From contig DMLD01000191.1 of the NCBI GenBank assembly GCA_003453515.1, forward strand, positions 1-17,870: a DNA stretch of 17,870 bases, written 5' to 3'. Position 1 is the stretch's first letter. Each line of letters starts with the position of its first letter. Made by a program: the position numbers and the translations under genes. The stretch is from Lachnospiraceae bacterium (lineage in GTDB: Bacteria; Bacillota; Clostridia; Lachnospirales; Lachnospiraceae). Positions 16,036 through 17,870 of this stretch are shown here, piece by piece. The notes below the pieces were generated by a model. That model did no database searches and was not told where the DNA came from. It was given only the letters and a program-made list of their open reading frames with translations.

Positions 16036-17439
16036 ATGATCAGATTGAACGTGCCGTATGTGCAAAAGGATGAGGCAAAAGCACTGGGTGCGAAGTGGAA
16101 CTACACACAGAAGTTCTGGTATTGTGAGGATGACGAGGTCGACAAATTCTTAAGGTGGTACGATGGCGGAGACAGGACAGAGGCTCCCACAGTGTCATCG
16201 GAGGGCGAGCGCTTTTTAACTGTTCGTGATATCAATGAGCTTGCCGAGAATTGGTTTGAGGAGAATCCGGTATTTGATCTTGTCAGGGTCAGGGGCGAGA
16301 TCATCGACCACAGTGTTTGGAATGGAGCACATTTTTTCAACATAAAGGATGCCGATCCCGATATATCACAGACAACGAGATATCAGCTGCGCTGCGTAGT
16401 GTGGAGCAATACTGCTTCCACGGCGCTCAAGGATATGACCGTGGAGGACGGCATGGAGGTCGGACTGGTAGGGAGACTACAGTTCAACACCAGGTACGGC
16501 TCTGCCCAGCTTGTAGTCGCGAGACTGGTAGATCTGGGAGAGGGAGAGGACACAAGGCAGCTTGAACTGCTCAAAGCAAAACTGCAGGCTGAGGGGATAT
16601 TTGACCCGGAGCACAAAAAGCCGATCCCGAGGTATCCGGCAAAGATAGGGATAGTATCCTCGAAGGACGGAGATGCTATCAGGGATATATGCAGAGTTGC
16701 GCATGACAGGAATCCTTATGTGCAGTTATTTTTATATCATGTAACAGTGCAGGGGGCGAGTGCGCCTTCCTCGATCATAGACGGAATAAAGCAGATGGAC
16801 AAAAGGGGGTATGATCTGATCATCGTCAGCAGGGGCGGCGGAGCGAGAGGTGATCTGGCGGCATTTGACGATGAGATGGTCGTAAGGACTGTGTATAACG
16901 CCAAGACCCCAATCGTGTCCGGAGTAGGTCATGAGAATGATTGGACGCTTATAGATCATGTGGCTGACATGCGTTTTGCCACTCCCACCTACGCGGCTCA
17001 GGGAGTGATACCCGATGTCATGACTGATATCAGGAGGCTCGAGAGCCTGCGCAGCTCTATGAAATACTCCATGGAAAAAATATTGCATACCAGAAGGCTG
17101 TTGCTGTCCTCAAAGACAGAGCGGCTTGAAAGATACAATCCGGAGGCGGTCCTGAGGGAAAAGAAGGAAAGGCTTAATACCCTGGTCATGAGACTTGATG
17201 CGGCGATGAGGGATGCCTACCTTGCAAGAGTGCACAGATTTGAGCTGGCAGTCGCGTCGCTGCACGGCAACTCGCCTACGGCAAAGCTGGTCAGGGGATT
17301 CGGATATCTGACTAAGGATGAAAAGCCGGTATTGAGCGTAAAGGACGTGGCGCCGGGTGAAGAGATCGTCATTCGGATACACGACGGCAGTATAAGAACG
17401 GGAGTTATCGAAACAAGCGAAAATGCGAAAGGGATATAG
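16036..17439 (+). CDS. xseA: Exodeoxyribonuclease VII large subunit with N-terminal DUF5710-like domain
   Basis: XseA and XseB form a single-strand-specific exonuclease that trims DNA during repair. I choose ATG 16036, preceded by GGGAGAG; the ATG at 16003 has no ribosome binding site and adds 11 unrelated residues. The product is 467 residues. Residues 1-45 match the DUF5710 pattern (LNVPYVQKDEAKALGAKWN, then KFWYC), which is not part of standard XseA. The OB fold follows at about 56-155 (FLTVRDINELAENWF, VRGEI, HFFNIKD). The nuclease domain has KIGIVSSKDGDAIRD, the GGGARGDLAAFDDE motif near 267, SGVGHENDWTLIDHVAD with H299, and FATPTYAAQ. A coiled-coil region precedes the C-terminal GFGYLTKDEKPVLSV strand. 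xseB starts 2 bases after its stop. Confidence 0.93.
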   Translation: MIRLNVPYVQKDEAKALGAKWNYTQKFWYCEDDEVDKFLRWYDGGDRTEAPTVSSEGERFLTVRDINELAENWFEENPVFDLVRVRGEIIDHSVWNGAHFFNIKDADPDISQTTRYQLRCVVWSNTASTALKDMTVEDGMEVGLVGRLQFNTRYGSAQLVVARLVDLGEGEDTRQLELLKAKLQAEGIFDPEHKKPIPRYPAKIGIVSSKDGDAIRDICRVAHDRNPYVQLFLYHVTVQGASAPSSIIDGIKQMDKRGYDLIIVSRGGGARGDLAAFDDEMVVRTVYNAKTPIVSGVGHENDWTLIDHVADMRFATPTYAAQGVIPDVMTDIRRLESLRSSMKYSMEKILHTRRLLLSSKTERLERYNPEAVLREKKERLNTLVMRLDAAMRDAYLARVHRFELAVASLHGNSPTAKLVRGFGYLTKDEKPVLSVKDVAPGEEIVIRIHDGSIRTGVIETSENAKGI

Positions 17440-17441
17440 GC

Positions 17442-17666
17442 ATGGCTAAGGAAGAAAAAGAGGAGAGGTTTGATGTAGATGCCGCGCTTGAAAGGATCGA
17501 GGAGATAAATAACAAGCTGGCAGAGGGTGAATTGGGACTTGATGAATCTGTTGCATTATACAGGGAGGGAGTAGCGCTTTCGGAGAAGAGCAGGGAAAGT
17601 CTCGAGGGCGTGGAACAAAAGTTGCAGATCATAAATTCTGCAGATGACAAGTCGGGGGAGATTTGA
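17442..17666 (+). CDS. xseB: Exodeoxyribonuclease VII small subunit
   Basis: This 74-residue helical protein is the regulatory partner of XseA. FDVDAALERIEEINNKLAEG and LDESVALYREGVALSEKSRE are the family signature, followed by LEGVEQKLQIIN. It is of normal length and is separated from xseA by 2 bases, so the two are surely co-translated. A GAAAGGGATA stretch in the end of xseA can serve as its ribosome binding site. Confidence 0.96.
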   Translation: MAKEEKEERFDVDAALERIEEINNKLAEGELGLDESVALYREGVALSEKSRESLEGVEQKLQIINSADDKSGEI

Positions 17667-17670
17667 AATT

Positions 17671-17870
17671 ATGGAACTTAAGACCGCTGAGGAGGCGCTG
17701 GGCAAGGACCTGGCAGAAATCTATCGCAGGGAATATCAAAAGCTGACGGATCGTGACGCAGATCTTTTGTACATGCCGGCCACTGATAAGGCAAAGTGGG
17801 GGTGTGCTTGCGGTGTAATGAATCTGATCGCGCAGATGCACTGCCGTGTGTGCGGGGCGAGTATCGCCGA
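17671..17870 (+). CDS. Zinc-ribbon-containing protein, 5' part only
   Basis: The gene starts at ATG 17671, four bases after xseB, with GGGGGAG ten bases upstream, and runs off the window after 66 complete codons. The visible part begins MELKTAEEALGKDLAEIYRR and contains WGCACG followed ten residues later by CRVCGA, a CxC...CxxC pattern that suggests a zinc ribbon. The usual gene after xseB in Firmicutes is the prenyl synthase ispA, but this sequence does not look like one. Position suggests it belongs to the xse operon. The function is not known and the rest of the protein is needed for any call. Confidence 0.75.
   Translation, partial: MELKTAEEALGKDLAEIYRREYQKLTDRDADLLYMPATDKAKWGCACGVMNLIAQMHCRVCGASIA

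Overview
The window looks like chromosome of an anaerobic, low-to-moderate GC Clostridia, most likely Lachnospiraceae (Butyrivibrio/Roseburia-like). Supporting signs are strong AGGAGG-type ribosome binding sites, a CUT1 sugar ABC transporter, a secreted C1 peptidase with a lysine-rich tail, a PfoR-type membrane protein and AT-rich sigma-A-type promoters. This assignment comes from gene content and protein style only; no marker gene such as rRNA is present.

Layout. (1) 1-2341: the 3' end of a sugar-binding lipoprotein gene, a terminator-like hairpin, then two permease genes of a CUT1 ABC importer ended by a strong terminator. (2) 2342-4923: an intergenic stretch with two large hairpins, a clear promoter and a secreted papain-like peptidase. 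(3) 4922-7356, minus strand: a 4Fe-4S ferredoxin-domain remnant of a lost gene, a PfoR/EIIC-like membrane protein, and a protein joining an alpha/beta-hydrolase-like domain to a GNAT acetyltransferase. (4) 7422-7500: a divergent promoter pair. (5) 7543-14284: a complete F1Fo ATP synthase operon in the order a, c, b, delta-alpha, gamma, beta, epsilon, followed by one small unknown gene. (6) 14426-15867: O-acetylhomoserine sulfhydrylase with its own promoter and a structured leader. (7) 15902-17870: promoter, leader hairpin, xseA carrying an extra N-terminal DUF5710-like domain, xseB, and the start of a zinc-ribbon protein.

The most notable item is in the ATP synthase operon. Subunits delta (AtpH) and alpha (AtpA) are encoded as one continuous 680-residue protein with no stop codon and no credible internal start between them. 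Ordinary F1 has one delta for three alpha subunits, so the fusion raises a real question of stoichiometry or processing. The c subunit carries hydrophobic residues where Na+-type rings have Gln and Ser, so the enzyme is predicted to be proton-coupled. Other points worth a look are the DUF5710-XseA fusion, the unknown gene coupled to atpC, the ferredoxin-domain remnant, and several structured leaders. I saw no tRNA, rRNA, CRISPR array, transposase or phage gene.
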